Notes under the pieces: generated by a model
What the model was told of the DNA's origin: nothing
The model's input: only the letters and a program-made list of their open reading frames with translations
Database searches by the model: none
Shown here: in pieces, positions 11,760 to 24,500 of the stretch
How the letters are laid out: each line of letters begins with the position of its first letter
Position numbering within the stretch: the first letter of the stretch is position 1
From: Pseudorasbora parva
Taxonomy: Eukaryota; Chordata; Actinopteri; Cypriniformes; Gobionidae
DNA length: 64,000 bases
NCBI RefSeq assembly: GCF_024679245.1
Contig: NC_090191.1
Coordinates: 5,597,004-5,661,003, forward strand
Reading direction: 5' to 3'
Program-made: the position numbers and the translations under genes

Positions 11760-12788
11760 TACAGTGAGGAAAATAAGTATTTGAACACCCTGCTATTTTG
11801 CAAGTTCTCCCACTTAGAAATCATGGAGGGGTCTGAAATTGTCATCGTAGGTGCATGTCCACTGTGAGAAACATAATCTAAAAAAAAAAAATCCAGAAAT
11901 CACAATGTATGTTTTTTTTACCTATTTATTTGTATGCTACAGCTGAAAAATACTTATTGAGAAACACACCTGAGAAAATCAATGTTAATATTTGGTACAG
12001 TAGCCTTTGTTTGCAATTACAGAGGTCAAACGTTTCCTGTAGTTTTTCACCAAGTTTGCAAACACTGCAGGAGGGATTTTGGCCCACTTCTCCGCACAGA
12101 TCTTCTCTAGATCAGTCAGGTTCCTGGCCTGTCGCTGAGAAACATGGAGTTTGAGCTCCCTTCAAAGATTACTCTATTGGGTTTAGGTCTGGAGACTGGC
12201 TAGGCCACGCCAGAACCTTGATATGCTTCTTACAGAGCCACTCCTTGGTTATCCTGGCTGTGCTTCGGGTCATTGTCATGTTGGAAGCTCCCCCATGCTT
12301 CACAGTAGGGATGGTGTTCTTGGGATGGTACTCATCATTCTTCTTCCTCGTCTTCCACGTTTAGTGGAATTATGACCAAAAGTTATATTTTGGTCTCATC
12401 TGACCACATGACTTTCTCCCATGACTCCCCTGGATCATCCAAATGGTCATAGACGGGCCTGGACATTTGCTAGTTTAAGCAGGGGAAACTTTCGTGCCAT
12501 GCATGATTTCAAACCATGACGTCTTAGCGTATTACCAACAGTAACCTTGGAAATGGTGGTCCCAGCTCTTATCAGGTCATTGACCAGCTCCTCCCGTATA
12601 GTTCTGGGCTGATTTCTCACCTTTCTTAAGATCATTGAGACCCCACGAGGTGAGATCTTGCATGGAGCCCCAGTCTGAGGGAGATTGACAGTCATGTTTA
12701 GTGTCTTCCATTTTCTAATGATTGCTCCAACAGAGGACCTTTTTTCACCAAGCTGCTTAGCAATTTCCCCGTAGCCCTTTCCAGCCTT
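11760..12788 (-). mobile_element. Tc1-like transposon, right end lost
   Basis: The left inverted repeat starts TACAGTGAGGAAAATAAGTA at 11760, a well-known fish Tc1-like terminus. Transposase sequence runs on the minus strand. The other end is missing: the element stops at about 12788 where L2 LINE sequence begins, and no remaining part is found beyond the LINE. Confidence 0.85.
12447..12788 (-). pseudogene. Tc1-like transposase, N-terminal part
   Basis: On the minus strand this reads HKAGKGYGEIAKQLGEKRSSV followed by IIRKWK, the paired-type helix-turn-helix region that binds the inverted repeats, and continues to LLKLANVQARL. The catalytic DDE portion (about 12440-11900) is degenerate and out of frame. 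The protein start is lost at the LINE junction near 12788, and the apparent continuation beyond it reads antisense LINE sequence rather than transposase. Confidence 0.85.
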
Positions 12789-14075
12789 GTGTTCAACTCT
12801 TACAGCTGATGACTTTGCATCATTTTTCACAAACAAAACATCTCTCATCAGCAACCAGTTCTCCTCACCACAAACTGACACGCACATCTCAACAACTAAC
12901 ACGAACACGCTTCCATCCTTCTCTCCGCTCTCCGAGGCAGATATTTCAAAACTCATCCTTTCCAATCACCCTACTACCTGTCCACTTGATCCCATACCCA
13001 CTCACCTCCTTCAGGCCATTTCTTCTATCACTCCTGCACTCACTCACATTGTCAACACTTCTCTTCACACGGGAAACTTTCCCACAGCATTTAAGCAGGC
13101 TCGGGTAACCCCACTGCTTAAGAAACCCTCTCTGAATCCAGCACTTTTAGAAAACTACAGACCGGTATCCCTTCTGCCTTTCATTGCAAAGACCCTTGAG
13201 CGAGTTGTGTTCAATCAACTATCTATGTTTCTTGAACAGGACAACCTCCTAGACAACAACCAATCCGGCTTCAAAAGCGGCCATTCGACTGAGACTGCCT
13301 TGCTCTCGGTAACTGAGGCACTGAGACTGGCAAAAGCAGCTTCCAAATCCTCAGTGCTCATTCTTCTGGATGTGTCTGCTGCTTTTGACACAGTTAACCA
13401 CCAGATCCTCCTGTCAACACTTAAGAAGACCGGGATCTCAGGAACTGCTCTCCAGTGGTTCAGGTCTTACCTCTCTGGTAGGTCGTACAGGGTGTCATGG
13501 AGAGGTGTAGTGTCTAAGTCACATCATCTAGCTACTGGGGTTCCCCAGGGCTCAGTGCTTGGACCACTTCTCCTCTCCATCTACATGTCATCATTAGGCT
13601 CTGTCATTCAGAAACACGGCTTCTCCTATCACTGCTATGCTGATGACACTCAACTCTACTTCTCATTTCAACCAGATGATCCTACAGTCAGTGTTCGTAT
13701 CCCTGCCTGTCTGACAGACATTTCTGACTGGATGAAGGAGCATCACCTTAAACTCAATCTTGCAAAGACAGAATTACTTGTTTTCTCAACCAACCCAGCA
13801 CTTCATCAAAATTTCTCCATTCAGCTTGGTTCATCGACCATAACTCCATCAAGGACAGCCAGGAACCTTGGAGTTGTGATTGATGACCAGTTAAACTTCA
13901 CTGACCACATTACTGCAACAGCCCGGTCCTGCAGATTTGCTTTATACAACATTAGAAAGATTAGACCCTTCCTATCAGAACAGGCTGCACAACTCCTGGT
14001 TCAAGCTCTTGTTCTCTCCAGACTGGACTATTTTAATGCTCTTCTGGCTGGACTTCCAGCATGCACAGAAGTTTA
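12789..14075 (+). mobile_element. L2-type LINE, 5'-truncated, RT frame open
   Basis: A frame of about 429 codons encodes most of a non-LTR reverse transcriptase, the enzyme that copies LINE RNA into DNA at a nicked target. Visible motifs in order: [41 protein letters not shown] (palm motif A), [20 protein letters not shown] (catalytic YADD), and the thumb region ending LLAGLPAC. The endonuclease and earlier part are absent, and the C-terminal 100 or so residues are cut off: after GCATGCAC at about 14066 the sequence is unrelated. The RT core has no stop codon, so this copy is fairly young. A second copy at 32675 ends at the same point. Confidence 0.92.
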
Positions 14076-15275
14076 ACTGAACCCTTTCAAACTTTCACAT
14101 GCAGAGTGACCACCCAAATCAAGACTACATTGTATATCACTTTCACAAAAGTGTGTGTATGTTCATCTGTATGTGTATGATATGCATACGCACCTGTGTT
14201 TGCATGTTTATGCTAAATTTAGACATTTGTCACCGCGCGTGGAACAGCGAACTGAGCGCTCGGAAACAAACGTCAACTAGATAGTGCGCGTGTCCGGTGC
14301 ACGCGCCGAACACGTCTTTCCGCGCTCACTGCCAAAGGAGGTGCATATGTGCGCGTCTGCGCAGGGCAGAAAGGAACATAGAATGTGAAGTATATCGGCG
14401 ACTTGGCAGTTGTGTTTCCAATTTGAGCTTGATCTTCAGAAATGCCTGGGAAAGTGCAAACGAAAAATGTAGTTAAGCTAGTAGCGTCACTGGAGAACTG
14501 ATTGCGTGTGACAGAGAGAGCACGCTTCTGTTGTGTGCCATTCACGCGATTCCGCCTATCCCGCCTTCACTTACTGCAAGTTGATCGATAAAGAATTGTA
14601 ATAAAATTGTAATTTGGCAATTCATTTGGCTGTAGGCTGAAATTATATTCAACCCGCCAAAGTGGCTAGTGGGAGTGGCTGCCGTACCCGCCACAGCTGA
14701 AATCTACCCGCATTTGGCGGGTTGGCGGGTGTTAATGTCAAGCCCTGATTTTATTATATGTATTATTAAAAATGTATATTTTTTTACAATGACTCTTTAC
14801 ATTTTGGGGTCATATAGAATCGAAGTGTAAAGAGGAAACTAAGGACATATGAGGGTTAAAGGGGTAAACAGGCCAGCAGAGGCCATTTCACATTTAGGAC
14901 ATCTTAGTTTTGGTTATAATGTCCAGAAATTCAGTGTGTTAGTAAATTACCTATTATTGATTTGATACATGTTCACCACATCTTTATATCTGTATCTTGT
15001 AATAAACAAGTCAGGAATGAAAAAATAATCAGTCCTTCCTCTTACTTCAGTCAGATATTATTTGCACCCTAGTTGAAATATTAGCATACAGTACAGTATT
15101 GGGAAGGTGTGCCCAAACTGGTAGACAGCTAGTAGAAACTGTTCTATGACCAACTTATAATGCTTTTGGGAAATGCAGCCCTGCAGATTTTAGCTCCAAC
15201 TTGCTCAGTGTTGTAGTACTTGTGTGGTAAAAGGACACTTTTTATTGTCCAGCAGAAGTAACTTGGTGACAGAAG
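14076..15275. other. Upstream region of the NLR gene
   Basis: No coding exon seen. Around 14640-14750 there is a hAT-like dispersed repeat end (CCGCCA... GCGGGTTGGCGGGTGTTAAT). The last few hundred bases should contain the NLR promoter; I see no unmistakable TATA box, and the start codon lies in a good context (GAAGATGGC). Confidence 0.4.
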
Positions 15276-15528
15276 ATGGCGGCTATTAAAGAGCAGCTTC
15301 TGGAGACACTGGAGGATCTAGGCAGTGAAAAACTGAAGAAGTTTAAATGGCACTTAAAGAATGAAGGTCTTGCTTCGACTGCTGATCTGGAGAAGCCAAA
15401 TGTCAATTACACAGTGGCTCAGATGGTGGCGCATCATGGACCTGCAAGAGCTGTGGAGATCACACTGGACATCCTGAGAAGGATGAAAGAAAACCATCTG
15501 GCTGAACTGTTAGAGCACAAACTCAAAG
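15276..15528 (+). CDS. NLR exon 1: pyrin domain (PYD)
   Basis: The exon starts with ATG in a strong context (GAAGATGGCGG) and encodes 84 residues plus one base: [19 protein letters not shown], then FKWHLKNEG and a C-terminal helix ending [10 protein letters not shown]. This is a complete six-helix pyrin domain of the death fold, which pairs with other PYDs such as ASC to nucleate inflammasome-type assemblies. It ends in a GTAACT donor at phase 1. Confidence 0.9.
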
Positions 15529-18500
15529 GTAACTACAGCTGCAAGCCAAAGCAGACAATACACTAATTACAATGCAAACAGTCAGAGTACAACAACTGGA
15601 TTTGAACATGCAAGACGTTAACACACAACCTCTGAATTATCATTCCAGAATGACTGTCACTTACAGGGTTAGCCTGTTTCACAAGAGTTAGTCATTTTAC
15701 AGATACTCTACCTGTTAAAGAGGGAAGACTTTCAAAACATCTAGTTGACACTTATAATTCTATGAAGAAATAGCTCACTTAGTATTTATCTTTAACTTCC
15801 GTTTATTTCTATCATTCTATATTCATCTTTTGTTTCTCCCTACAGGTCAACAAAAATGCTTGAAGACAGCAGTAAAACCAGGTTAACCAGCATTAGCGTA
15901 AGAGTAACACTTAGGCCGGAGACACACTGCAAGCGTGGCCTTTCTGCTGCGTGTCAGCCGCGGGGCGGCTGCCTGGCGTTTTCTCTGTCTTTGCACACCA
16001 GAAGCGTGTCTGATGTGGCGCTGCTGCTGCTGGGAAGCCCTATACTTCATGTTTAATATAAATAGATTGCCTATTGATACAGCAAAGACAACGTCGGCAG
16101 TAGCCTATTGACCATACATATATATGGTATTGACGGCAAAATAGGCTACAGAATATTTCGTTCTGTATTGACAGGTTTAATATTTTAAAATCGATAATTA
16201 TGTTGTTTTTTATTATTACAAGTAGGCCTATATCTGCATTTATGTTAACCTACAGACTTTCAAACATGAAAATGTCATTTATTAATATGTATTCGTGTCA
16301 AAATGGCATATAAACATCTTTTCCTATGCTATTTTGCCTAGAAACGCTTCCAACACGCTCGCGTGTCGCGTGAAAAATAGGCGTCTCTTCTATTTGAAGC
16401 ATGCACGCGTTTTCCGCGCGGCTCGGACCGCGCATGAGCCGCGCAGTTGACGCAGGCAGTATGCAAGCTCTAACCGGTTAACATGGGAGCCGAAATAAAA
16501 ACGGACACGCCACGCAGCCTAGACGCTCACGGCACGCTTGCAGTGTGTCCCCGGCCTTAGGCCAGTGCTTCACAAACTGTGGGTCTTAGCAGTATTGTGG
16601 TTGTCATTCTTTCAGGATGTTGTTTTAAGATCATTTTCACCCAACATTATCAGGCGTTGTAGTAAAACAGTAGCACTCTATTTTACAGTCCTGCTCCCCT
16701 TGCATATACTATAAATTTATAGCCTGGATGCCAGCCAAACTTAGCCCCGCCCACAACATTTGAGCTTGGGCAGTTCGGTCTCTTGAAAAAAATGGCGTTT
16801 GGGGGGTAAAATGTGTGTTATTTTGGCAAGGTTGCCTGCTAAAATTCGCATTGCTGGGTCTATATATCACACAATTGAGGTCGCTTAAACCCGCGGACAT
16901 AGAAAACAACTCGTGGAAAAAAACGCGGACTTGGCAACACAGTGCAGATAAGCTCTGTTGACATTTGACAATGTGTCGCTTCGTTGCTCTGATTGGTTGT
17001 AGGTCTATCCAATTGAGGTCTTTCCTGGTTTGGTTGAAACACGCCCCATAATCACAGCCCAATGGAGCGGTTTCAGACTCATATTCTGACTAGAATTGAG
17101 GATGAACACGTCAGGCTAATGCATTTATAGTAATTACAATAACTGGATTATAACTAGATACTAACCCTGAACCTAACCTTATTCACCTTATATTTAGGGC
17201 TGTACCCACCATTGAGGTTCCAGAGGTCGGGAATTCTGTATTTTTTCGGAGGTGTATTATGCAAAGTAATACACTTTTGTCTAATTTCGCTATTTTTAAT
17301 TAAAATATAGGCTATAAGTTATTTGATTCGTTGCAATTCGTAACTGTCAATGTAACGTGATAAGAAATATTAACAAAGGTGGGAGACATTGGGAGTTCTA
17401 TCCGAATATACTCACCTCTCCATCTGTTGTGTCCAGCTACACGAGTCACCATAAGCTGTGAATGCCCGGTAACTCACCGATGACGTCAAAGGCTTCAATA
17501 TACTCCGCAAGAACAGAGAAAAAAGTTCTCGCTCCCAGTGCTACGAGAACAAAATTACGTAATTTTGTTCTCACAGCCCTGGTTTGGGAGTTCTCGCAGC
17601 TTGTTCTTGACACATCGCCTGTGCAAAACTTTTTTCTTGTGGGTGTCCGAGAACTATTATGTGTTATGTGATGCGGGGTTAATGCGGAGAAACGCAGATG
17701 ACCGGCACCTGCTTTTCTCGTGAAGTACGGAATGCACTGCCAGAACAAACTTTGTTCTTGTTCTTGCCACCTCGAGAAAATGAACAAATTTCTTTGTTCT
17801 TGCAGAGAATGTTCCAAACTTAAGACTCTGCCAACGGCTATCTGGTCACAAGAAAGATACATAACTTCCTTTGGTTTGAGTCCAGTGAACAGTCTGCCAA
17901 TGGATATTCTGTCACCAGCAAGATACATACCTTCCTTCGAGTTTATCGCAAAGAGTCGCAACCAAGCTAGACGTGGGACCAACCCGGCGGTCCAAAGCAC
18001 CCATCCCCCTCTTCCCCCTCTCCATAAAGGCCGGCATGAGGAGATAAGCTGGGCTTGACTGTTTTATTGGTGTTCTTTTAGAAAATAAAATGTGTTTTTA
18101 GACTTACCTGTTGTCGTCCATCTGTTGTGTTCCTGCCCGCTTGACCTTGGTGACAGTGAGCTTCGCTTCCGGTGTGCGGGTTTTTTTTTTTTTCCCTTAT
18201 GCAAAGAATCTCGGGACTAATAATATATTTGAGGAAAATGTATGCAAATAGTGTTTGCAAATAGTCCCAAATTATTATTTCCCATCTAAAATTAGACCTA
18301 GAATTGTGTTCACTGTTCTGTTTCTTTATGCTTCGTAAATCAAACAAATGGCCTTGCTATATGGGATAAATCACAATACAAGATTTACCCTATTATACTT
18401 TATCAACACGAATTGATAGGTCGAAAAGCCACCCACAAATAGTCTAAAAACAAAGCATCCGGCTGTCTTTGAGTTCACATGAACAATGGTTAAAGTTACT

Positions 18501-21500
18501 TGTCAGGCTACAGAAGAATACCATAATTCCTCCATTCAACTAGGCTTAAGACATCGATAGTCACACAGACCTATATTGTTGGACTCCCATCAGTTTCCTC
18601 GAGTTCATTGAATGAAGGAGAGCAGAAACAAAATATAGTTTAACTGTTTAATGATTAATTAAGTCAGATGAAGAAAGCATACAGAGCTCTGGGTCAAAGC
18701 TGTCCCTGATTTACACAATCCTACTGCAACTGCTTCCTTATTTATACCCGCGCTGTGGGGCGGAGCGTGAGATACAAATCTTGCACGGCAATGTGAATTG
18801 GCTAGTTCTGTAGACACTTGAAGATGATAGGGCTCCCAGAACTGATCCCAATTCATTAAAGGTGCACTATGTAACATTTTTTCAGTAAAATATCCAATAA
18901 ACACTGTTCAGTTAAATACTTACAATATCCTAAATGTTTCCAACTATTTGTAAATTGTTATTTTACCCAAGGAGCCAGGACGTCTGAGGGAGTCGCCTGT
19001 CAGTTGCGTCATATCTGCGTTACCCTCAGTTTACGGTTTTATTTTGCAGCCGCTGAGCGAACGCACAGAGTAATGCCATAACAATTTTAAACACACTTAA
19101 ATGTATTTTGCGTTCATCTTATTACCAATCGCTCCAGCAGCCTTGCTCAGCTCCACAACACTCTGTCCTGCTCTGCTTCATACAACAGTAACGTTAATAA
19201 CCGCATTCATGAACATGATTTCTGCATGAGCCTATCCTGATTCTTTTCCACCGGCTGTGAGGTGAAGACCACCTGTCCCAAGATTCTGCGCTCAAACCTG
19301 ACATCAAACTACGCCTTTGATTTGAATAGGTGCCCTCTAGCGGATGTAAGTTACATAGTGCACCTTTAAATGATTGAAATCTGGCAGACGCAAGCTTAAA
19401 CGCTTGAACACTCCTCTTTTTTCCCTCAACAAAAACAAAGGTCAAGATTTTAAAAAACACTTTAATCTCTTTTTTTCGTTAATGATATTGCATGTTCATA
19501 TAGTCACAGTTTTTGTTAAGGACGTTTATGTCATCTTGTCTTTGTCTCGTCTTAGACATGGAAAGAAAGTCTCAATTAACATTTTTCCTCATATTTTCAT
19601 TAATGGCGGCATCTATCTATTGACTAGATGAGCTGGAAGAAGACGAGCTGAAACACAAGAAATGAAGAGAAAAGAATATCAGTAATGTTATTTAAGTTGT
19701 CATTTAGGAAATGTGATCTGAATCTCTGTCTCTGTTCCAGTGGTGATGAGCAGCAGCGCTCACAATGTTATGACTGCTCATACGGGAGCAACTATAAATG
19801 CTCCAGTACTCGCAGGAAACACCATCACGGGCTCAGTGATACAACACTTCTACAACACTGCAGGACACGGTACTGTCACTATAGCTGTGCTTCAGTGTAA
19901 TGCAACAAATAATACTTTGACTTACTTTGACAAATACTTGAGTATTTTTGGGTTATGGTTGCACTTGATTGAAAAAATAATACTTCTCTGTATAGAAATT
20001 TGACTCAAACATATGAGAATATATCAACATATTTCTCCACATCTGCACACATTTGAAGTAAAAGCCCTGAGGGAAGTTGTCGAGCGTCTTTATGACGACC
20101 ACAGAGGAGTTTTTTATGAATGGGAGCAAATGACGTGCATATTACAATCAAAATGTAGCAATGTCGATGATCATATTCATAACTCCTGGCACATATTAAC
20201 ACATTAAGGTCACTATAAGACGTTGAGAATAAAACAAAGGTAAAAAAATTTAACTTTTGTCTTAGATCTTTTTAATGATGTATATTTTGTCACAGGGGTA
20301 AAAGTTAGGATGATTCTAAGGGCCCATGAACTTTTGGGGCCCCCAGAGATCGGTTTTATTAGTAGTAACAGTAGTAGTAGTAATGAAATATAAATTGTAT
20401 AATTCTTTTGTAAGAAGTATTTTCTGCTCACCAAGGTTACATTTATTTGATCCAAAGTACAGCAAAAACAGTAATATTGAGTAATATTTTTAATATGTAT
20501 TTTTTCTTCTATTTGAATACATTTAAACAATATATTTTATTCCTGTGATCAAAGCTGAATTTCTCCTCATTACTCCAGTCTCAAGAGTCACATAATCCTT
20601 CAGAAATTATTCTAATATGAGGATTTGATGATTGATCAACAAACATTTATGATTATTTAATGAATAGAAAGTTCAAAAGAACAGCATTTATCTGAAATAT
20701 AAAGCTTTTGCAACATTATAAATGTCTACTGTCACTTGAACAATGTAATGCACCCTTGCTGAATAAATTATGTATACATTTATTTAAGTTATTTCTCAAA
20801 AAAAAAAACCTTTCTATTCATCAAATAATCCTAAAAAATGTTTGACACACTCATATGAGAGTGATTAGTGAAGGATAATGTGACACTGAAGACTGGAGTA
20901 ATGATGATAAATTCAGCTTTGATCACAGGAATAAGGCCATCCTTAAAAATATTTTGGTTTGCAGTAACAGAAAAAAAAGAAGAAAAAAAAGGGGTTGGTA
21001 GGTAGGTCTATTATTTATTTATTTTTTTAAATTTTTTATGTAAAAAACTTTTAAACGGCACCCCCGTTCACACGGCACCCCGGTTAGGAAACGCTGCATT
21101 AAATGAACCATCTGGTTCGCAATTACAGATACAAATTTTTTGTAATTTACTTTTACAATGAGCACAATAAAAAAATATTGAGGACACAGTGTTCAGAATG
21201 ATGAACAGTCGAGCAAAACACGCTACCCAGCAACGCGATATGACAACGACATTTCAGACTATAATCAGACATTATAGAAGATAGGCTTTCCCACCATTTT
21301 TACTGTTTTGTACATGTTATATTAATTATAAATCAAATTTTGTTTTATTGGCCACAATATAGTAATGATGAATATTGGGGCACTTTTGATTAATTTTCAA
21401 AAAGGGCAGGGGCTCAAACCCCTAAAGCCCTCCCCTTTGCAGTGCACTTGCCTGGTGTGTGTAACGTGTCCATGGTCCTGACTCCTGTCAGAAAATGCGG

Positions 21501-24500
21501 CGAAATCTCCGACAGGGTTTTAATAGTCAAACATTACAGTGAATGAGCGTATGAGCCGAAGCGAATGCACAGGCCATAGTGTGACATCCGTTAACCATAG
21601 TGTAAACATAGATGACGTCACGGGTTTTTCTTTAAAAGAAAGAAAGTAGCCTGCGTTTGTATGTAGGCCTTTTAATACTTACTAAAATATAATTCATATT
21701 ATTTTATTACTTTTGTATTAGTTGTTTGAAGAGTAAAAAAAGAAATTGGTCGTTTTTAAAGTAAATTTACAACTGGCAAGTCGGTCAGATTAAAAGAAAA
21801 AAAAACATTTGAGTCGGTCCTAAATTGACAGGGTCGGTCGGGTTACGGCAAACAAGATTATTTTTATGGATGGCCTTAATTACACTTTACTGTACATTTA
21901 TACAGAGAAGTTATTTTACATTTGAATAATATTACACAACATTACAGGTTTTTTGTATTTTACGGATAAAATATAGTAGCTGGACTACGCCACCCTGAAA
22001 CTCTCCCCAGGGAATGTTAGACAAACTTATAAGCACAGATTCGTTGTGGACCACCCCAAAAAAGGAACAGAGACGTGTTTCTCAGAATAATAACAAGACA
22101 CATTTTATTAACATTTTCACAAAAGGCAAAGTATGAGCCATAGGTTAGTTCTTTATGGCTTAAAAACACGGTAAGCTCCACCTTTAAAAGAGAGAATACC
22201 AACTACGAATACAAACAAACAAACAAACTCAAAACTAGCAGACACTTGAGGAGGACTGACCGGCCACCAGCACGCCCACTCCAAGACCTCTATAAGGAAA
22301 ATCACCCATAAATGTGCCTGTGAAAAGAATAAAGATCAACCGATATTGATTTTTTATAACCGATACCGATTATTTTAGGGGTGTAACGATTTGAGGTCGT
22401 CAATACGATTTAAGGACGATATTGGTTCATTTAGAACGATATGATCCGAAACGATTCAGTGACTTGAAATCGATTCAGTAACTTTTTAGCCAAAAATTTA
22501 AATCAGTGTGACTGATTTATTTCAGTCGAATCAAATTGTTGTTAAAACGAATTGTTACACCCCTAGATTATTTGCATGTTTATGTGCCGATAACCGATAT
22601 ATAACCGATATTTACTTATTGTGTTATTTGTTTTTTTACAATTACAGCAACAGCACTGAACTGAGCTTTTTAAACACTGTAATTTTTGCAGTTTCACTCC
22701 CTTACATACAGAACAAAAGACATTTACATCAATACATAGTCAGATTTTTTTTTAAATACAGTGCAAAGTCTTTTTAACATTAATCCTGTTTTACCTTTTT
22801 ATTTATAAATACAGCCATATTAACAACAGGCAAAATACATTTATAAAGTCTAATATTTTCAAATGGAGAAAATATCAATTCCCGATATATTTCCCGATAT
22901 TTAAGCATTTTCCCATAATTGGGTATTGGTTTTGTAATATTGGATTTTCCGATAAATGGCAGCATCTTGTGGACGTTTTGAGAATTGCATACAAGCGCAC
23001 CATTAAAAGACTGCGTGTGAAGGGAGATTATCAACAACGGTGTTCAGAGGTAAAATAACCTGCATCCGTTAATTAATCAAATTTGTTTAACATAAGAGTA
23101 ATATAAAATTGAGGTAGCCTCAAATAAGATGTTGATATGTATAGGTAGTTTAAACTTGGCGCTAGAGTCACTGACGGAGTCAGTCAGGTAATCCGTCATC
23201 TCACAATAAAGATGCAATTTCACATGAATGAAATAAAACAGCCATGAATGAGAGCATGTTGTAAATAAAAGCACCAAACTTTTTTCTTTCTCTCTTTGTG
23301 TTTATTCTCAGTCGCATTCAGCCGTTCTCTCACCGAGTTGTTGCTCCAGCATATAGGTCACTGTACATGTAAACAAGACCAACTCCTTTAAATTATAAAA
23401 AACTCCTTAAATTATATTAATGTCTGCTATATAACATTTATATAATAAACATCTAATTAATTACAGTGCCGTGAAAATTAATTATTACGCCATGAATGAG
23501 AGCATGTTGGAAATAAAAGCACCAAACTCTTTCTCTCTTAAAATATATTAACGTCTGCTATATGACATTTAACATTATATAACAATTCGTTGTTTTATAA
23601 TAATGCAGCTCCGTGAAAATGAATTATTATGCCTATCTCCGCCAGACGTGTAAGTTAAATGCAGAGATGAAAACAGCGCTCGTCATCAGGATTTCATAGA
23701 CTGACACAAACATTCATTTTGATACCGTACTAGATGAGATTGACTCTAAGAAAAATAAACAAACCAGCGAATACATCAGCTTTTACAATGTTTGCATAAT
23801 CCAGAGAATATTCATTCTTTAGTCTATTAAACACATTAACCTTTTAAAACTGTAGTTTAAAATGAATGCTTATATTTATGCTCATAGTTATGGGGAGTTG
23901 ATAGACTCAACTCTCATTTATGTTCTCCATTTGAAAACATTAGACTTTAAAAATGGATTTTGCCTGTTGTTGGTATGGCTGTATTTATAAATAAAAAGGT
24001 AAAACGGCATTAATGTTCTGTATGTGAGTGAGTAAAACTGCAAAAATTCCAGTGTTTAAAAAGCTCAGTTCAGTGCTGTTGCTGTAATTGTAAAAAACAG
24101 AAATAACACAATAAGTAAATATCGGTTCTATATCGGTTATCGGCACATACACATGCAAATAATCGGTATCGGTTATAAAAAAAAATCTATATCGGACGAT
24201 CACTACAAATAAGGAGTTGTTTTTCACTGCAGTTATAGAAAAATACAAAAGAGGCTATGTGACATTTTCCTCACTCATACATATTCTCTATGGTGACTGA
24301 ACATAATAAAGTGAATGGTGACTAATATTACACTCAGGAAGAGAATTAAACGTGCACTATGCAACTTTCCGTCCACTGGAGGGCGCCTATTCTAAACAAA
24401 AGCGTAGTTTGATAACGCCAAGTAAAGCCCTGCATTTATGCCCGAGCCCGACGGGCCCCGAATTTTTTTACGCCCCTCGGGCCGGGCTTCGGGCCAATTT

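Noticed and set aside
12787..12965. Transposase frame appearing to extend beyond 12788 on the minus strand
   Set aside because: This extension reads antisense LINE sequence; real transposase similarity stops at the junction.
16709..17062. Minus-strand frame of 117 codons
   Set aside because: It lies wholly within a TIR repeat element and has no recognisable domain.
17446..18000. Minus-strand frame of 184 codons
   Set aside because: Contains the palindrome and tandem repeats and shows no conserved motif; best explained as repeat DNA without stops.
20013..20207. Frame [20 protein letters not shown] in the NLR intron
   Set aside because: No convincing acceptor or donor in a matching phase and no resemblance to known NLR modules. 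It might be an old repeat.
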